Below are positions 1 to 12,006 of a stretch of DNA of 64,000 bases, one piece after another. The notes beneath the pieces are model-generated. The model did not search any database. It worked only from the letters and a program-made list of their open reading frames with translations, and had not been told where the DNA came from. The stretch spans positions 60,809,067 to 60,873,066 of the forward strand of contig OX359245.1 in the NCBI GenBank assembly GCA_947179485.1. The letters run 5' to 3'. The position numbers and the translations under genes were made by a program. Origin of the DNA: Allacma fusca. Its lineage: Eukaryota; Arthropoda; Collembola; Symphypleona; Sminthuridae. Position 1 is the first letter of the stretch, and each line of letters starts with the position of its first letter.

Positions 1-699
1 ATCAACAAGTTATAGGCGGTTATGGTACTTGTTGCTAAAACAGTAATGCCTTTATAAAAATATCGGGCATAGCACTGGGGTTCTTTACATTCATAATTGC
101 GGAATTCTGACGCTTTTTGGCTTGTATTTACTTGTAAAGTTGCGATACACTATATATACCACAAACTCGCAACAAAAAATAAACCGATGATTTTTCTGTC
201 GAGCAAGTAGTTTGCCTTTGAGTATTCTAAAATTCATTGGCGTGACAAATGATGAAACCAATGAAGCCAATTCCAAAAATTATAATGGGTTTTTAAGATT
301 TTAACGATCTCAGATGAGAGACGTGACAAAATGTTAACATATCTGTATAAAATTATGTATTTTGAATTAAGTCACAATTTAGACAATTACCTCAAATATT
401 CAATCTAAACGTTTTTTAAGCTGTGGAGTTGCAGGTACATTAGGTGAAACAAAATACGAAATTATTCATTCTTCCTGCTTATCATTGTAAGTATGCTAAA
501 AATGCAACCTGAAAACTCGAATGACAATATTTACTGATGATTAAAACCAAATGATTTTAGCATTATTTAATTGTTATGAGAGTAGTGATTACTGTAGTAC
601 CTCTGCGTAAAAATGTGTACTCCTTTTAATATAACCCGAATTGTATGTACACGTTAAACATTATAAGATTTAGTTGCAATCAAATGCGTTTATTCAAAA
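1..699. other. Intergenic, no gene seen
   Basis: AT-rich DNA without a convincing exon on either strand. The short open frames here have no splice context and no recognisable protein motif. Confidence 0.5.
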
Positions 700-935
700 A
701 TGTATTATATTTAAAATACATGTTGTATTTCGTAGTTTGTATTAAAAATTTCATATTGTATGTCAAAATGAAAAATATTGCCTGAAAACCAAACCTGCGA
801 GCTGTCCAGCTCATACTGTATTTTTAAAACGCATTTAAATAACATTTAATGTACACTTTGTATTTTGTAGTTTGTATTTTCGATTTCAGGAGCAAAAAAG
901 TGATTTGTAGTTTGTATTTTGCAATAGTGTGCTGT
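700..935. repeat. Repeat rich in a TGTATTTTGTAGTTTGTATT word
   Basis: Near-copies of the word TTTGTAGTTTGTATT occur at about 725, 862 and 905, and the stretch ends with an hAT-like terminus (caatagtgtgctg). This resembles the word-rich non-autonomous elements elsewhere in the window, but no left terminus or target duplication could be found. It may be a remnant. Confidence 0.35.
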
Positions 936-952
936 AATAAAGGATTTTTTTA

Positions 953-1123
953 GGGTCCTACAATTTTCAAAACCGATCAAGCCACAAAACCGCTAAACTG
1001 ATCCTGGGTTTGGTGTTCCTACAAAACTGATCAAACCAAACCATTAAACAAACATTGTAATGAATTGAGTTAGAACTCCAAACTCGGCTTGGTGGCTTTG
1101 TGGTTTGGAAAATAATAGGAACC
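953..1123. mobile_element. Short MITE with TA target duplication
   Basis: A 171-bp stretch whose ends are inverted copies: the left starts GGGTCCTAC and the right, read on the other strand, starts GGTTCCTATT, with similarity continuing about 22 bp (TTTTCAAAACC against TTTTCCAAACC). TA flanks both sides (951-952 and 1124-1125), as in Tc1/mariner-type MITEs. It has no coding capacity. Confidence 0.5.
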
Positions 1124-1579
1124 TAATGGCACTCATTTATTAACATACCCTACAGATATTCTAATTTGTAGCGTAGCCACATGATCATAAATATAACTGT
1201 TCGTGATAACTAAGCTATGATCACAATGTGTCTGTCAATACTGATCAATAAATTATCTTTCAGAAGTGCGTGCAAAAATCAACTTGACTTACGCTTAGGT
1301 TATCATACGTTAACTATGTATTGAGCATTCGATGGTTTATGCATACTGTTTACGGCACATTAATAAACGTAAGCTTATCTATAGCTACATATGTTCATAG
1401 AAATCTTTTTTGCAGTCACCACTGATATTACGATATTACAATGATTTACGACAACGATTAATTAAATACACCGAGCACGAGCATAATCGAATGTAATATG
1501 CATAACATTTTTTTAGCTGCTTGTAATCGAATTTAAATCCACTTTCAGCCTCGCTGTGCCTGTAGAAATCCCTCTCTAT

Positions 1580-2265
1580 GACGGGGGAAACAATGATGAT
1601 AAAATTTATTACCAGAATTCGAACCTGGTTACTGCTGCAACAACATAGGATTCTCAGCCCTAAACTGTTTTTAGGGGTGAAGCGATGCTGAACGCCTCTA
1701 CTGCGAATGTCGGGGTGCCTTTATGGTCAAAGTAACATGAATTTTGAGCTTTTTTCTAAATTTCAGATTTTAAAAACAAAACTATCGGACCGATTTCAAC
1801 CATATAAGCAATACCCATTCCGATTTACATAAGCAATATTCACAAAAAATTTCGTTGAATTCTATTCAGTAGTTTTAGAGATAGCTGTCATTTGACTTGA
1901 AGTTCAAAATTTCAAGAATTTTTTTCGAAAAACTAGAAGGCCGATTTCAACAACAGGAACAACAGCTATTACAATTTACATAAGCAATATTCAAAAAAAA
2001 TTTCATTGAAATACATTCAGTGGTTTTGGAGATAACTGTCATTTGACTTGAAGTCCAAATTTTCAATAATTGTTTTCTCAAAAACTATCCGGCCGATTTC
2101 AACCAACTACGAACTTAACCTTACGTTTGACACAAGTAATGTCCACAAAACATTTCATTGAAATCGGGCCAGGGATTTTCGCGTAATCGTGCGGAAAGAC
2201 ACACGGACGTACGGACATGGCTATTTTACTAGGGGGCTGACGCCACCCTAAAAACGAAGATCATC
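1580..2265. repeat. Degenerate tandem repeat, about 150-bp period
   Basis: Three diverged units, recognised by the phrase 'ccgatttcaac' near 1790, 1939 and 2092, each with a run like 'ttcattgaaat' and 'gataactgtcatttgactt'. The unit ends with a block around 2180-2260 containing 'cgtaatcgtgcgg' and 'gggctgacgccaccc'. It is probably the tail of a dispersed element; the type is not recognised. Confidence 0.5.
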
Positions 2266-2798
2266 AAAATGCTCTGTGCTTCAGGAGATTTTAGAGAAAA
2301 TGCAAACAAGTCCTCTTCACTCCCTCTGTCCTCATTTAATGTTTTCATTCGAAACTGCTCCAAGTATGAAGTCGTAAAAGCTTCTCTCGAACCTATGTCA
2401 TCCTAAGAGAAGAGCAAACCATGAATGCCAAAAGAAACCAAACTGACGAAGTTTTCATACAGAACTCTTCTAAGGGGTCCTGCGAATTCCCAATAACTTT
2501 GATAAACATGTAATTTCTCTGTAGCAATTTTACACCTACAACCGTTAGAAGCATCAACCGAAGGGAACGTTCGGATTGCTGCGACTACTGCATCGGGTTT
2601 AGAAAACAACACTAGAGTTGGATCATGCATCATCGAATCCAGAACTTTTGTCATTGAACGATGTACTGTTATCGCAGAGTCTCGGAGCTTCCTCAAATGT
2701 CGGCTGAAATTAAATGGACTCATTTCATTGTGAACAACCCAAAACTCCGTGTTTTCTTTAGCGTCATTCTCTACATTTGAGCAACTAGCAAGCCCAAA
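2229..2798 (-). CDS. 3' part of an unrecognised protein gene (two exons)
   Basis: Two exons on the minus strand join in phase 0 across a 45-bp intron: 2798-2448 (acceptor TATAG before 2798, donor GTCAGT) and 2402-2229 (acceptor TCTTAG). The first exon is open for 117 codons. The conceptual product is acidic to mixed, shows no transmembrane segment or signal peptide, and contains stretches such as SPFNFSRHLRKLRDSAITV and FSKPDAVVAAIRTFPS. I do not recognise the family. The last residues run into the degenerate repeat at 2265, so the true 3' end may differ or the gene may be truncated. Upstream exons were not found before the foldback element at 3141, so the 5' end is missing or lies beyond that element. 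It could be a pseudogene. Confidence 0.4.
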
Positions 2799-3140
2799 CT
2801 ATAAAATTATTATTATAATAATGTAATTATTACACACGTAATTAAATGTAACCAATGTTGTTCAACCTCAGCCTTACTACCAGAAAATGTTTTATTATTC
2901 CGGTATTTTTGTAGGTAGGAAAAACAAACATAGACCGACACCCAATATATTAGCTTTCATGAAAATTTAATTTTGGTTCAAGAAAATCCTTAATTAACTT
3001 ACATAGATTATATTTGTGGAATAAATGTTGCAAAGTCTCACTGGTTCTTTTTAAAAAGGATAGTTTGTGTTACAAATACAGAAAATAACTGGTTGGATTG
3101 AAGGAGCAATGATCCGGTCTGAAAAAACAATGTTAATTGT

Positions 3141-4686
3141 GGCTAGATTTTACAATCCCGGCCGTTTCCACTTTTCCACCTTTTTTTCCACTTTTTCCAC
3201 TTTTTCCACCTTTTCCACTTTTTCCACCTTTTTCCACTTTTTCCATTTTTTTCCACTTTTTCCACCTTTTTCCACCCTAAATTTCAAAATTCCCGCCGCA
3301 CATTCGCCGTATATTTCGGCCAAATCAATGGCCAAAGGTCACAACTTACTTGATACTACGGATAGGTAAATAACTAAATTGTAAATAATTAGGATACTGA
3401 TGGTGGATTGACATCCCTTCGAAATCTTATTACTTTCAATTTGTACTAGGTGTGGTTAAGAATGGAAAAGATTGATCACATCCAGGTTAAAATTTTGATT
3501 GATAACACCACTCGCCATTTTTATACTTTTACGCAGGTCCGGACTCCTTTAACCATTAACCCTAAAGCTGCCAGATCTCGAAAAACAAAAGAGATTTAAT
3601 TTTAATCTCTTTTGAGATTTAATTAAATTTGTAAGATTCCTTTAGGTATAAACCGCTGAATATTTAAAAGGATTTGAACAAACACTTCATCGAAAAAAAC
3701 CAATACCTTTGAAATATTCTAGTTTTTTACATACATAAATAGATCTTAAATTAAAATCACAGAGCCTACTTTTTGTTTTTCGGGATCTGGCAGCTTGAGG
3801 GTTAGGTAATGGTTAAAGGATTTTACATCAATGTAAAAGCACATTTAAAATTGCAAGTGGTTTAAAATTTAAAGTAGGACTTTTTCGAGGGGATGTAAAT
3901 CCACGATCAGTATCCCAATTATTTAGTCTTTACCCAGAGATGCCCAAATGAAATGGTCTTCCTTCACACCTTCAAAGGGCAATTTAAAAACAAATCCTGC
4001 CTTCCTCCTACCAACAAATGAAGCCTTTAAAATTATTTGCATATATAAAAATAAAAACATGCATGTTTTCAAAATTCATACACGTTTGGGTAACCTTTAT
4101 TTAACTATGAAATAAGTAAAGGCTCAATATGAAGGAGGGCTATTTTTGGAGGAAGCGTGAATACATTTAAAAATTGAAAGAGGGCAAATGTGAAATGGAA
4201 GACAAATATTTTTAAGGCTTCGCCTTCATTTATCGGCAGGAAGAAGGCACGACTTTTTTAAATTGCCCTTTGAATTTGTCTCTTTTGTTTTTCGAGATCT
4301 GGCAGCTTTAGGGTTAATGGTTAAAGGAGTCCGGACCTGTGTAAAAGTATAAAAATGGCGAGTGGTGTTATCAATCAAAATTTTAACCTGGATGTGATCA
4401 ATCTTTTCCATTCTTAACCACACCTAGTACAAATTGAAAGTAATAAGATTTCGAAGGGATGTCAATCCACCATCAGTATCCTAATTATTTACAATTTAGT
4501 TATTTACCTATCCGTAGTATCATTAGTATCAAGTAAGTTGTGACCTTTGGCTATTGATTTGGCCGAAATATACGGCGAATGTGCGGCGGGAATTTTGAAA
4601 TTTAGGGTGGAAAAAGGTGGAAAAAGTGGAAAAAGGTGGAAAAAAAGGTGGAAAAGTGGAAACGGCCGGGATTGCAAAATCTAGCC
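3141..4686. mobile_element. Mutator-like foldback element, non-autonomous
   Basis: A 1546-bp element with very long terminal inverted repeats, left arm about 3141-3593 and right arm about 4280-4686, which are near-identical reverse complements (outer end GGCTAGATTTT). It is flanked by a perfect 9-bp direct repeat, GTTAATTGT, at 3132-3140 and 4687-4695. A 9-bp duplication plus TIRs over 400 bp is the pattern of MULE/foldback elements. Each arm holds a minisatellite of a CCACTTTTT-type unit (3171-3278; 4608-4664) that differs in length between arms. A third, diverged copy of arm sequence lies at about 3770-3920. No transposase is encoded; short open frames within the arms are repeat artefacts. 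Confidence 0.8.
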
Positions 4687-4695
4687 GTTAATTGT

Positions 4696-5746
4696 ACATC
4701 GTACCAGAGCGGTGGAGTTGTGAGTTCTTTGCGCAAATACGTTTCTTAACACGTTGGCTTGTATGCATGTTTTAATTGGCAAAAAAACTGTATTCAATGG
4801 GTAAATTTACCCATTTCATTTGAATAATTTTCCTTTAATCCCGCAAACCTGCAGATATAAATAATTATAACAAATTAACGAAAACTAATTTTGTTTAATA
4901 AACATGGACGAATCTTCTCGAAATGAAAATTTTGTGGAACTTATAAATGGCAGTGCAGCAAGCTAGGAAAAAATTAATATTTATGGGTTATTGAGGTCCA
5001 TCGTGTATGTACAAGCATTTTACAAGAAAAGATTTAAATGTAACTATTACATTATGTCCAATTTCCCCGAAAATTCTGGCAGTTTGAAGTGCATATGTAA
5101 TGCTCACAAAAACAATGTAGTAATCAATGATCACATAATTACTGTTAATTTGTGAGATTTTATATGAAATGAAATATGAATTACTGGTACAAGAATATGA
5201 ATTATTAAAAAAATGATCTTTAACTGGTTCATTTTCGCTTAAATTACATTCAAACTATTTCAATTTGATTTCAAAATGTATTTCATGATTCTTCCATACT
5301 GTTATCAGCTATTTTGGGGTTGAACGATATTTCGAAACTTCCCGATTTGACAATCCTTAGAATTTATCAGTACAAACGATAAAAAATAACGGAATGAAAT
5401 TGGATTCTATGACAGGCATAACACTGTAGCCGAAGTTCAGAATAAAATAATTCAGCAGCAAGCCAAGCCATGATTGCAATTTTCTGAACCTTGAAAAAAC
5501 GGTCCCAACTTGACTATCAATATTTTATTTTAAAATACAGTACTTAACAGTAGAGGAAACAATATTTGTTATAAATTGTACAGTACCACAATTGGGATTG
5601 TTATTTACAAAAACTGAAGTAGAAAATGTTTAAACTCCAAGGATTGCTAACTTTTAAGTCGTCGATGAATAACATTTAAAAACTTAAAAAATTAATATAA
5701 ACACTTGCACGATTCCCCTGAATTATTATGCCCGTGATCATTAATA
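4696..5746. other. Intergenic, no gene seen
   Basis: AT-rich spacer between the foldback element and the zinc-finger gene. No exon, RNA gene or element termini recognised. It should include the 3' UTR of the zinc-finger gene. Confidence 0.5.
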
Positions 5747-6749
5747 TTAATGCAATTTTGAAAGATGCTGGGTGAGCAAGCACTTGGTTGCTAGAGAAAT
5801 TGAACAAAACATGCAAGCTAGAGCTTCCGGGATGAATTCTAAATGACCCTTGACCTCTTCTTGAGTACAAAAGGATTTCCTACACACCTCACATCGAAAT
5901 AATCTTGAGTGTTTAGCTCGCAAATGTTTTATGAGCAAAGGTGTTTTTGTAAATGTTTTTGGGCAAACATCACATCCGAAGCAAGGTATTTTCTTCGCTT
6001 CATGCTCCTTTTCTTTATGATCTTGAAGATCTTCTATACTCATAAACTTTTTCAAACAAATCTTGCATTTGAAAGGTTTATCTGCTACGTGGAACTTCAC
6101 AACGTGAATTTCCAGCTTCCTTTTAGAGATGTAACTCAATTTGCATAAGTCACAAGGAAATGGCTTTTTGTCTTCGTGGGTTAACTCGTGGTCTTTCAGG
6201 CTGCATTTTCTATTGAATGATTTGGAGCATTTTGAACACGTGAATGGTTTTTTAATTGAATGTGTATTACGATGTCTGTTCAGACTTGAAGTGGTTTGGA
6301 AATATTTCCCACATATTTCGCAGTTCGGTTCTTCTCTGATCTCTTTTGACGGTTCTTGGACTTCTGCCGTTGATGAAGCTGTGCTGCACAAAATAATTTA
6401 AATTGAACAAATTAATCTTGACAATAAATAAGGACAGGTCTTCAAGAAAGAGTAGGAAGTACCTATTAATTCTTAAATTCTCATATAATAACATCGGGTC
6501 ATTTTTGTCGAATATGTACCCTTAACTAATAAAAAATAAAAACAGATTCGATCTTGACCATTATTTCACTTACCTTAAGGCGTCATCTGGGCTGTAGTCT
6601 TCATCATCTTCAGATTCAGCATTCTGATTTTGAGCACTAAAAATGTCGTTCGTTTCAGTCTTGATAATCTCCAAATTAACAAAAACATTTGAATTTGAAC
6701 TGGAGTAATTTGAATCGGTCTCTAAATCAATGCAAATGTGTTCCTCCAT
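5747..6749 (-). CDS. C2H2 zinc-finger protein, seven fingers
   Basis: Two exons, 6749-6574 and 6383-5747 (intron donor GTAAGTG, acceptor TGTGCAG), give 270 aa. The N-terminal exon encodes an acidic, Ser-rich leader (MEEHICIDLETDSNYSS...) ending in a DDEDYSPDD patch. Residues from about 78 to the C-terminus form an array of C2H2 fingers; five (1-5) are canonical with C-X2-C and H-X3-5-H, number 6 (CEVCRKSF...) lacks its second His, and number 7 ends the protein at HLSKLH. The linker between fingers 1 and 2 is shorter than, and unlike, the usual TGEKP. This is probably a nuclear sequence-specific DNA-binding protein; the acidic leader could be an activation or interaction surface. Target and orthology cannot be assigned because C2H2 arrays evolve fast. 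Confidence 0.85.
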
Positions 6750-7125
6750 TTTTTGTAAAAAGCTACAATATTAGAAACATTAGTAGCTATATTTTACTAT
6801 TATCTAGTAATATTGACCTCATTGCTACGATACCATTGTATAAAAATGTACAAAGTTGACTTGACGCTTCCCCTTCACAAAAAATATTAAGTATCAATAT
6901 TTGAGTCAATTTCCCGCCTTACAACGCTTAAAATTTACCGGGGCCTCAGGATCATGTTACCTAGAAATACTTTGCTTTGTATTCATAAAGGTTGTAATTA
7001 TTACATTGAATGTGGATAAATTATTTTTATTGCACTTATGCGAAACAATCAACAGGAATTGATATTGAAATAATTTTCAACATTTATCATTACGTATATT
7101 TGAAAAGGCTTATTTTTATAAAATT

Positions 7126-10100
7126 TTAATCGCTGTCTTCTTCAGACTCCGCATTTTCAAGCCAGCTGACAAATTGTTGAACCTGTTTCCAAATAAAAAA
7201 CATTTTGATTAATTAAAGCTGGTAATGTTAATATTTAGCAGTTAAATATACTAAAAATACTTCGAAATGCATAGAAGCCGGAAATTTGTTAGCTTTCATA
7301 TGTAAACTGACAATGAGGCATGAGGGATGTAAAACAGCTAAAACTATTTTATTTCATACTGCGTATACGTACCAATGACCGTAGTTTCTTTCCAGCTGCA
7401 TATAAGGACTCGCTTGAGTGCCATTCCAAAACTGCTTCTTCCGTTAAAATATCGTCATCATAAAGGCAATGCAAAGTTTGCATAAGCATGGGTTGGTAGT
7501 AAAGATGATCATTTGCATATTCCTGTAATTACCGAATGAATTGAATAAATGGCAAAACAATTATTATAATTATGTGAAATACTTCGGTAAAAGAGAAGAG
7601 GAATCACACGTACTTCTAAAGCATTTAACAAGTCTCGTTGACTCTCCTCGGTTTTGATGTAATGTTGAAACAGGTCTTTGAATTTCAAAATTGTCTCTTT
7701 CTGCTTCGCCCATTGAGTTTTGAGAGCTACCTCCTGAAATCCTGGGTTCAAGTTGACGACTAAGGTTAAAACTCCTTTTGTCAGGGCAACCGTGACTTCC
7801 TTGAAACTAATATTGTAGGCGTATTTGGATGAATTGATTTCTAATACTAAGTTCTCTGTAGCTACATTCTCCTCAAAGCCCCGTTGTAAACTGTCTAAAA
7901 CTTCTCCACTGAATTTGATAAAATCGTCATCTTGGATTCCTCCTGGAGCAGCATCATCATCTATTTCATAATCCGATCCTTCTTGACCTCCAGCCGGGAC
8001 GATGTCACTGTCACTGTCACTTTCGTCATCTTCCTCAGCATTCGGTAGTGCTATTCTGCTTTGTGTTTTGCCTTCTACCAAAACCCAAGGTTTTAGTTCC
8101 GTTCCTTTCAGAATCGTGGTATTGCCGGCGATTACTGCTTCGTGGATTTCGCAATCATCCTTAAAATCGTAAAGAAAAAGCAATGATTATTTTCGTATTC
8201 TTACTCCAAACGTTCGTTTTTTTAATCCATTACGAGAAAAATAAATCACAAACTCAACTACCTCAATAGTAACATTGTCTCCTATAAACGAATTTGTAAT
8301 CTTGACGTGCTGTCCTACTTTGCATTTGTCCCCTAAGGAGCTGTTTACAACTGACGATGATTTTCCAACTTCAACGTTGTGGCCAATGATCACCAATGGA
8401 CCGACTTCAGCACCACTTGAAATATTAAAGAATAAATAATTTGTTTAAAACACATTTTGATATCCGCATACAACGTAACAATTGTCAATGTTTGAAATAA
8501 ATAGATAATATTAGTGGTCGGACCAATTCAGTTCAGAACCAAAATTTTCAATTCAATTCGGTTCAGTTTGGTTCAATTTAATTTCAATTCAGTTTACTTG
8601 ATGAAATGAACTGGGCGGTTCAGTTCGCCCACGTGAATTGAATTGAACCGCAGGATGTGGACTGCAATTCAAACGATTCGTTAACTAACGAGACTACTGT
8701 CATGCAACTGTAGTCTAATAGTCTCGTCCCACCTATCATACACGCTTGCAAAGGGATGATCAGTTGTTTGTATATTGAAGTAGATTTTTGACATTTTTAA
8801 GACTGGCAAAAGCGTTACCGGGACCAAACGTTATCCAACATAAACACATTGGAATCCTGCTTTTAAAAATCTCCCTGAACTGAATGGTTTATGGTTCAAT
8901 TCAGTTCATAGAGTAAAACTGAACTGAATTGAACTGAAATTTGTCAAACTGAATTGAACCACACTCGTTCCATTCAATTCAGCTTATAAACTGAATTGAA
9001 TTGATTTTTTTGAACCAAACTGAACCAGTCCGACCACTAGATAATATATATTTACAGACAGAATATAAAATATAGCATACATTTAGCAACAACTTTGCCC
9101 CTTCTTAAAAAGAACTGTTCAATTCATTATACTCTTAACTTCAAAAAATGCAAAAATGAGAAACAACAAATCCCTAAATCGTCGTACATAACTTAATTTC
9201 AAGAAGTACTTCAAAATTTTTGAATAAACTTACTGGTCAATCTTGACATTATTCCCTTTATACGTAAAGTTGTAGTTGAAAGGGTAAATGGAACTCTGAC
9301 CAGCTCCAAGAGGCATATCCGGAACCAAAGGGTAGGACCATCTCTGTAGTATATCTAGGCTGCAAAAAATAAACGATGATTATTGTCTACAATAGGATCA
9401 AACAACACGACGTACTCATTTAGAACTAACGAGCAATACGATGTATTAGTAGTATTAGCCCTAATAATTTGAACTTCATTACCTTATCCCTTTAAATGTA
9501 TCAAAATCCACAATTCTATTCGCAAACCCCGACTCCAACCGCTGAAGGTAAAGGGAATTACCCATGATTTCCTCATTTATCAAAATTCCTCTAATAAAAT
9601 CATTCATATTTGTAAAGTCGAAGTTATCCGTAAACAACGGCAGAACGCACGATGAGCAAACTGCAATTCCAGTGTCAACTGTATCTAAATACAGATCCAT
9701 TTCCGGCTGCTGAATGCTTTCCTATTAACATTGAAACAATCCAAATTATGGTCACGGTGCAAAGCTTTGCCACACAATTATATACAAAAATAGAAAACAT
9801 TTAGAAACTCAAATCATAACTATACCAAAGGAATTGATAACTTCTTCCCCGACAATTTGAAATTATACGAAATAATCTTTCCACTTCTCGAATCAACAGT
9901 CACAATGTGATTCACATTCCTAGGCCGAGATCGGTGCCCCAAAGACATTTTCCGATGAACCAGAGTCATCACAGCACCCTTGTCCTGCTTCACAGTCTCA
10001 CGAAACTTGTCCAGTAAAGGTCTTAAAGCAATATTTGTAATCACACCAGCCTGAACCAAAATAAAATCATTCCGGACCAAGGCTTTAGCATCCAGGTCCC

Positions 10101-10658
10101 GCATAGCATCCCCTAAAGTTTGAGAGTCTTCAGAACTGACCACATTAATGGTGGATCCCAAGCTGGACCATTTAGAATTTCTATTAACAAAAAATAAGAC
10201 AATATAAATCACTCCCCCACGAACCACATAACGCCTCAATTTTTTTCTCTAAATATCTACGCCCTGCTTTCCTTAAAGATTCCCAAGCCCTTACTTTATA
10301 TGGTCCTTAAGCTCCGCTGTATTCCTCGTGGAGTAAACAAATATCTCATGAACTCCCGAGGATATCAATGCTTCCAAAGAATAGTCAATTACTTTCCGGT
10401 TGTTCAAGGAGATCAAACCCTATAAATATTTTAAAATCCAATTATAAAACACCGAGGCAACTCATACATTGTACATACAACATAACCAACTAAATTCCAA
10501 GCCTGTCAAAGTTTTTGAAAAAAAAATACCTCCGGGACAAATGGACAATTTTCCCCGAAAATATAATTCTCAAAGTTATCTGCAAGCAGGACAGCCTGAA
10601 ATACATCCTTCTTGGAGACATCTTTCGATTCCTTGTTACTACCTTTCGTGGTCGTCAT
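7126..10658 (-). CDS. EIF2B5: Translation initiation factor eIF2B, epsilon (catalytic) subunit
   Basis: Nine exons: 10658-10530, 10419-10295, 10180-9826, 9721-9483, 9359-9234, 8415-8262, 8159-7614, 7522-7373, 7182-7126; 626 aa in frame. eIF2B-epsilon carries the guanine-nucleotide exchange activity that recycles cytosolic eIF2-GDP for translation initiation. Order seen: a nucleotidyltransferase-like N-terminus (QAVLLADNFENYIF ... KVIDYSLEALISSGVHEIFV), a hexapeptide left-handed beta-helix (GHNVEVGKSSSVVNSS, GDKCKVGQHVKITNSFIGD), an acidic linker rich in Asp/Ser, and a C-terminal W2/HEAT domain (EEAVLEWHSS ... FVSWLENAESEEDSD), whose acidic-aromatic end is diagnostic. The start ATG is preceded by an in-frame TAA. 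A 528-bp hAT element lies in intron 5. A polyadenylation signal (AATAAA, minus strand) lies at 7026-7031. It is slightly shorter than the usual 670-720 aa. Confidence 0.95.
8512..9039. mobile_element. Non-autonomous hAT element in eIF2B intron
   Basis: A 528-bp element with TIRs beginning TAGTGGTCGGAC, flanked by a perfect 8-bp duplication GATAATAT at 8504-8511 and 9040-9047. Much of its body is made of the word (A)ATTCAATTC / GAATTGAA on both strands. It is the same family type as the copy at 59562-60434. It has no coding capacity and lies wholly in intron 5 of the host gene. Confidence 0.85.
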
Positions 10659-10858
10659 TATTACCGCAGGTTAGTCCGAAATTAATTATCACCTGAAATA
10701 TGAAAGATTTAAAACATATTAATCAACAAATCAAAAGTACTCTTCTTTTTACCACATACGAAATTACTAAAATGACAAAGTTTTAAATAGTGATGAAATA
10801 TGATGGATTACTTATATTACGTTAATTTTGTACGTACGTGTAAAGTAGCAATTTTATA

Positions 10859-12006
10859 GGAAACCTCAAGTTACCCGACGCCCGACGTTCGTGGAAGCTC
10901 CAAGTTAGCCGACGGCCGACAAATATCGGCCCAAGTTAGCCGACAGATGTCGGCTAAATATACAACTTGGCAGACGGCCGATAGCCGACAAACTGTCCAA
11001 CCTAGCCGACAGCCGACAAAAATATGCCCAAGTCAGCGGTCAGATGTCGGCCAAGTTGCACGTTTGGCCGACATCTGACGGCCGAGTTGGGCGTATTTTT
11101 GTCGGCTGTCGGCTAGGTTGGACAGTTTGTCGGCTATCGGCCGTCTGCCAAGTTGTATATTTAGCCGACATCTGTCGGCGAACTTGGACCAATATTTGTC
11201 GGCCGTCGGCTAACTTGGAGCTTCCACGTTCGTCGGGACAAGTCAGCCGACGTACGTCGGCTCCATCTTCAACTTGGCCGACGTCCGACGCCCGACGTTT
11301 CGCACAAGTTGGCCGACGCCGACGGACGTCGGAACACGTGATAAGGGTTTAATAAAAATCAAATATTAAATATTTATCGTATGAATCATACGCGGTTGGA
11401 AGTTTTTTGACAATTTTTGAATCCTAGAGATTTGTTACCAAACAGTGCTGAGGAAGTTCAAGTAGACCATCTGTTTTCGGGTTAAGTTCAGGTTGACGAA
11501 TTAGTTTTCAGAGCATGTTCAAGTACGACCTGTGCTTGACCTTAAGATTTTTAGGAAATTCAGGTCGCAGTACAAGGGCGGGAGATTAGCTTGAACTTCA
11601 AATGATACTGAAGGTCAAGTACTGGAATGAAAATACTTGACCACGAATTTAAATTTTCATGAATAAGTTGAAGCAGTTTCAGTGTGTGTACACTTTTAAG
11701 GAAGTGGTAAATTCCAATCGTAATTTCACTTAAATTTTTGCCTTTTCACATCCCCGAGAAGAATAAATTATTACCTATGTATACTATTCACGATTTCAAT
11801 CAAATTACGAGCGCTAACAAAGATAATATGCTTGCATATCCTATGAACGAGATAAGATTCAAAATGATTGCATTAATCTGTACCTCGGAGTTTACCCACC
11901 GGCCAAAACACCCGTAAAATTTCTCGAAAAATCAAAGACCATCTTTTAGCCTTGTCTAATTCAATCGTCCCGACGTTCGTGGGGCGTCGGCTAACTTGAG
12001 GTTTCC
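10859..12006. mobile_element. GC-rich foldback element (CCGACGTCGGC word)
   Basis: The ends are inverted: the left begins GGAAACCTCAAGTTACCCG and the right, read in reverse, GGAAACCTCAAGTTAGCCG. The left 480 bp is saturated with variants of GCCGACGTCGGC in an otherwise AT-rich region and contains a long perfect-length palindrome. The middle (about 11440-11690) resembles a decayed copy of the CAGTGCTG/CAAGTTCAAG family. No target duplication is visible (ATTTTATA on the left, GCAGAAAC on the right), so the superfamily is open. Confidence 0.6.
10891..11227. repeat. Palindrome with 163-bp arms
   Basis: Arms 10891-11053 and 11065-11227 are near-perfect reverse complements of equal length around an 11-bp centre at 11059; mismatches are few and no net insertion or deletion separates the arms. 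Transcribed RNA would fold into one long hairpin. The 102-codon open frame over the right arm is a by-product of the GC-rich word, not a gene. Confidence 0.85.

Noticed and set aside
1610..1640. tRNA T-arm on the minus strand (ccaggttcgaattctgg)
   Set aside because: The T-stem pairs, but no acceptor stem, D-arm or anticodon arm of fitting length could be found. A tRNA-derived SINE remnant stays possible.
3067..3369. Open frames over the CCACTTTTT tract on both strands
   Set aside because: They are low-complexity products of the minisatellite inside a transposon arm, with no splice or start context.
10891..11340. CRISPR array or bacterial insertion because of regular GC-rich repeats
   Set aside because: Repeats are degenerate, on both strands and without uniform spacers; the surroundings are plainly eukaryotic.
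11044..11352. 102-codon frame in the GC-rich block
   Set aside because: It runs through one arm of a long palindrome made of a repeated word; codon content follows the word, not a protein family.
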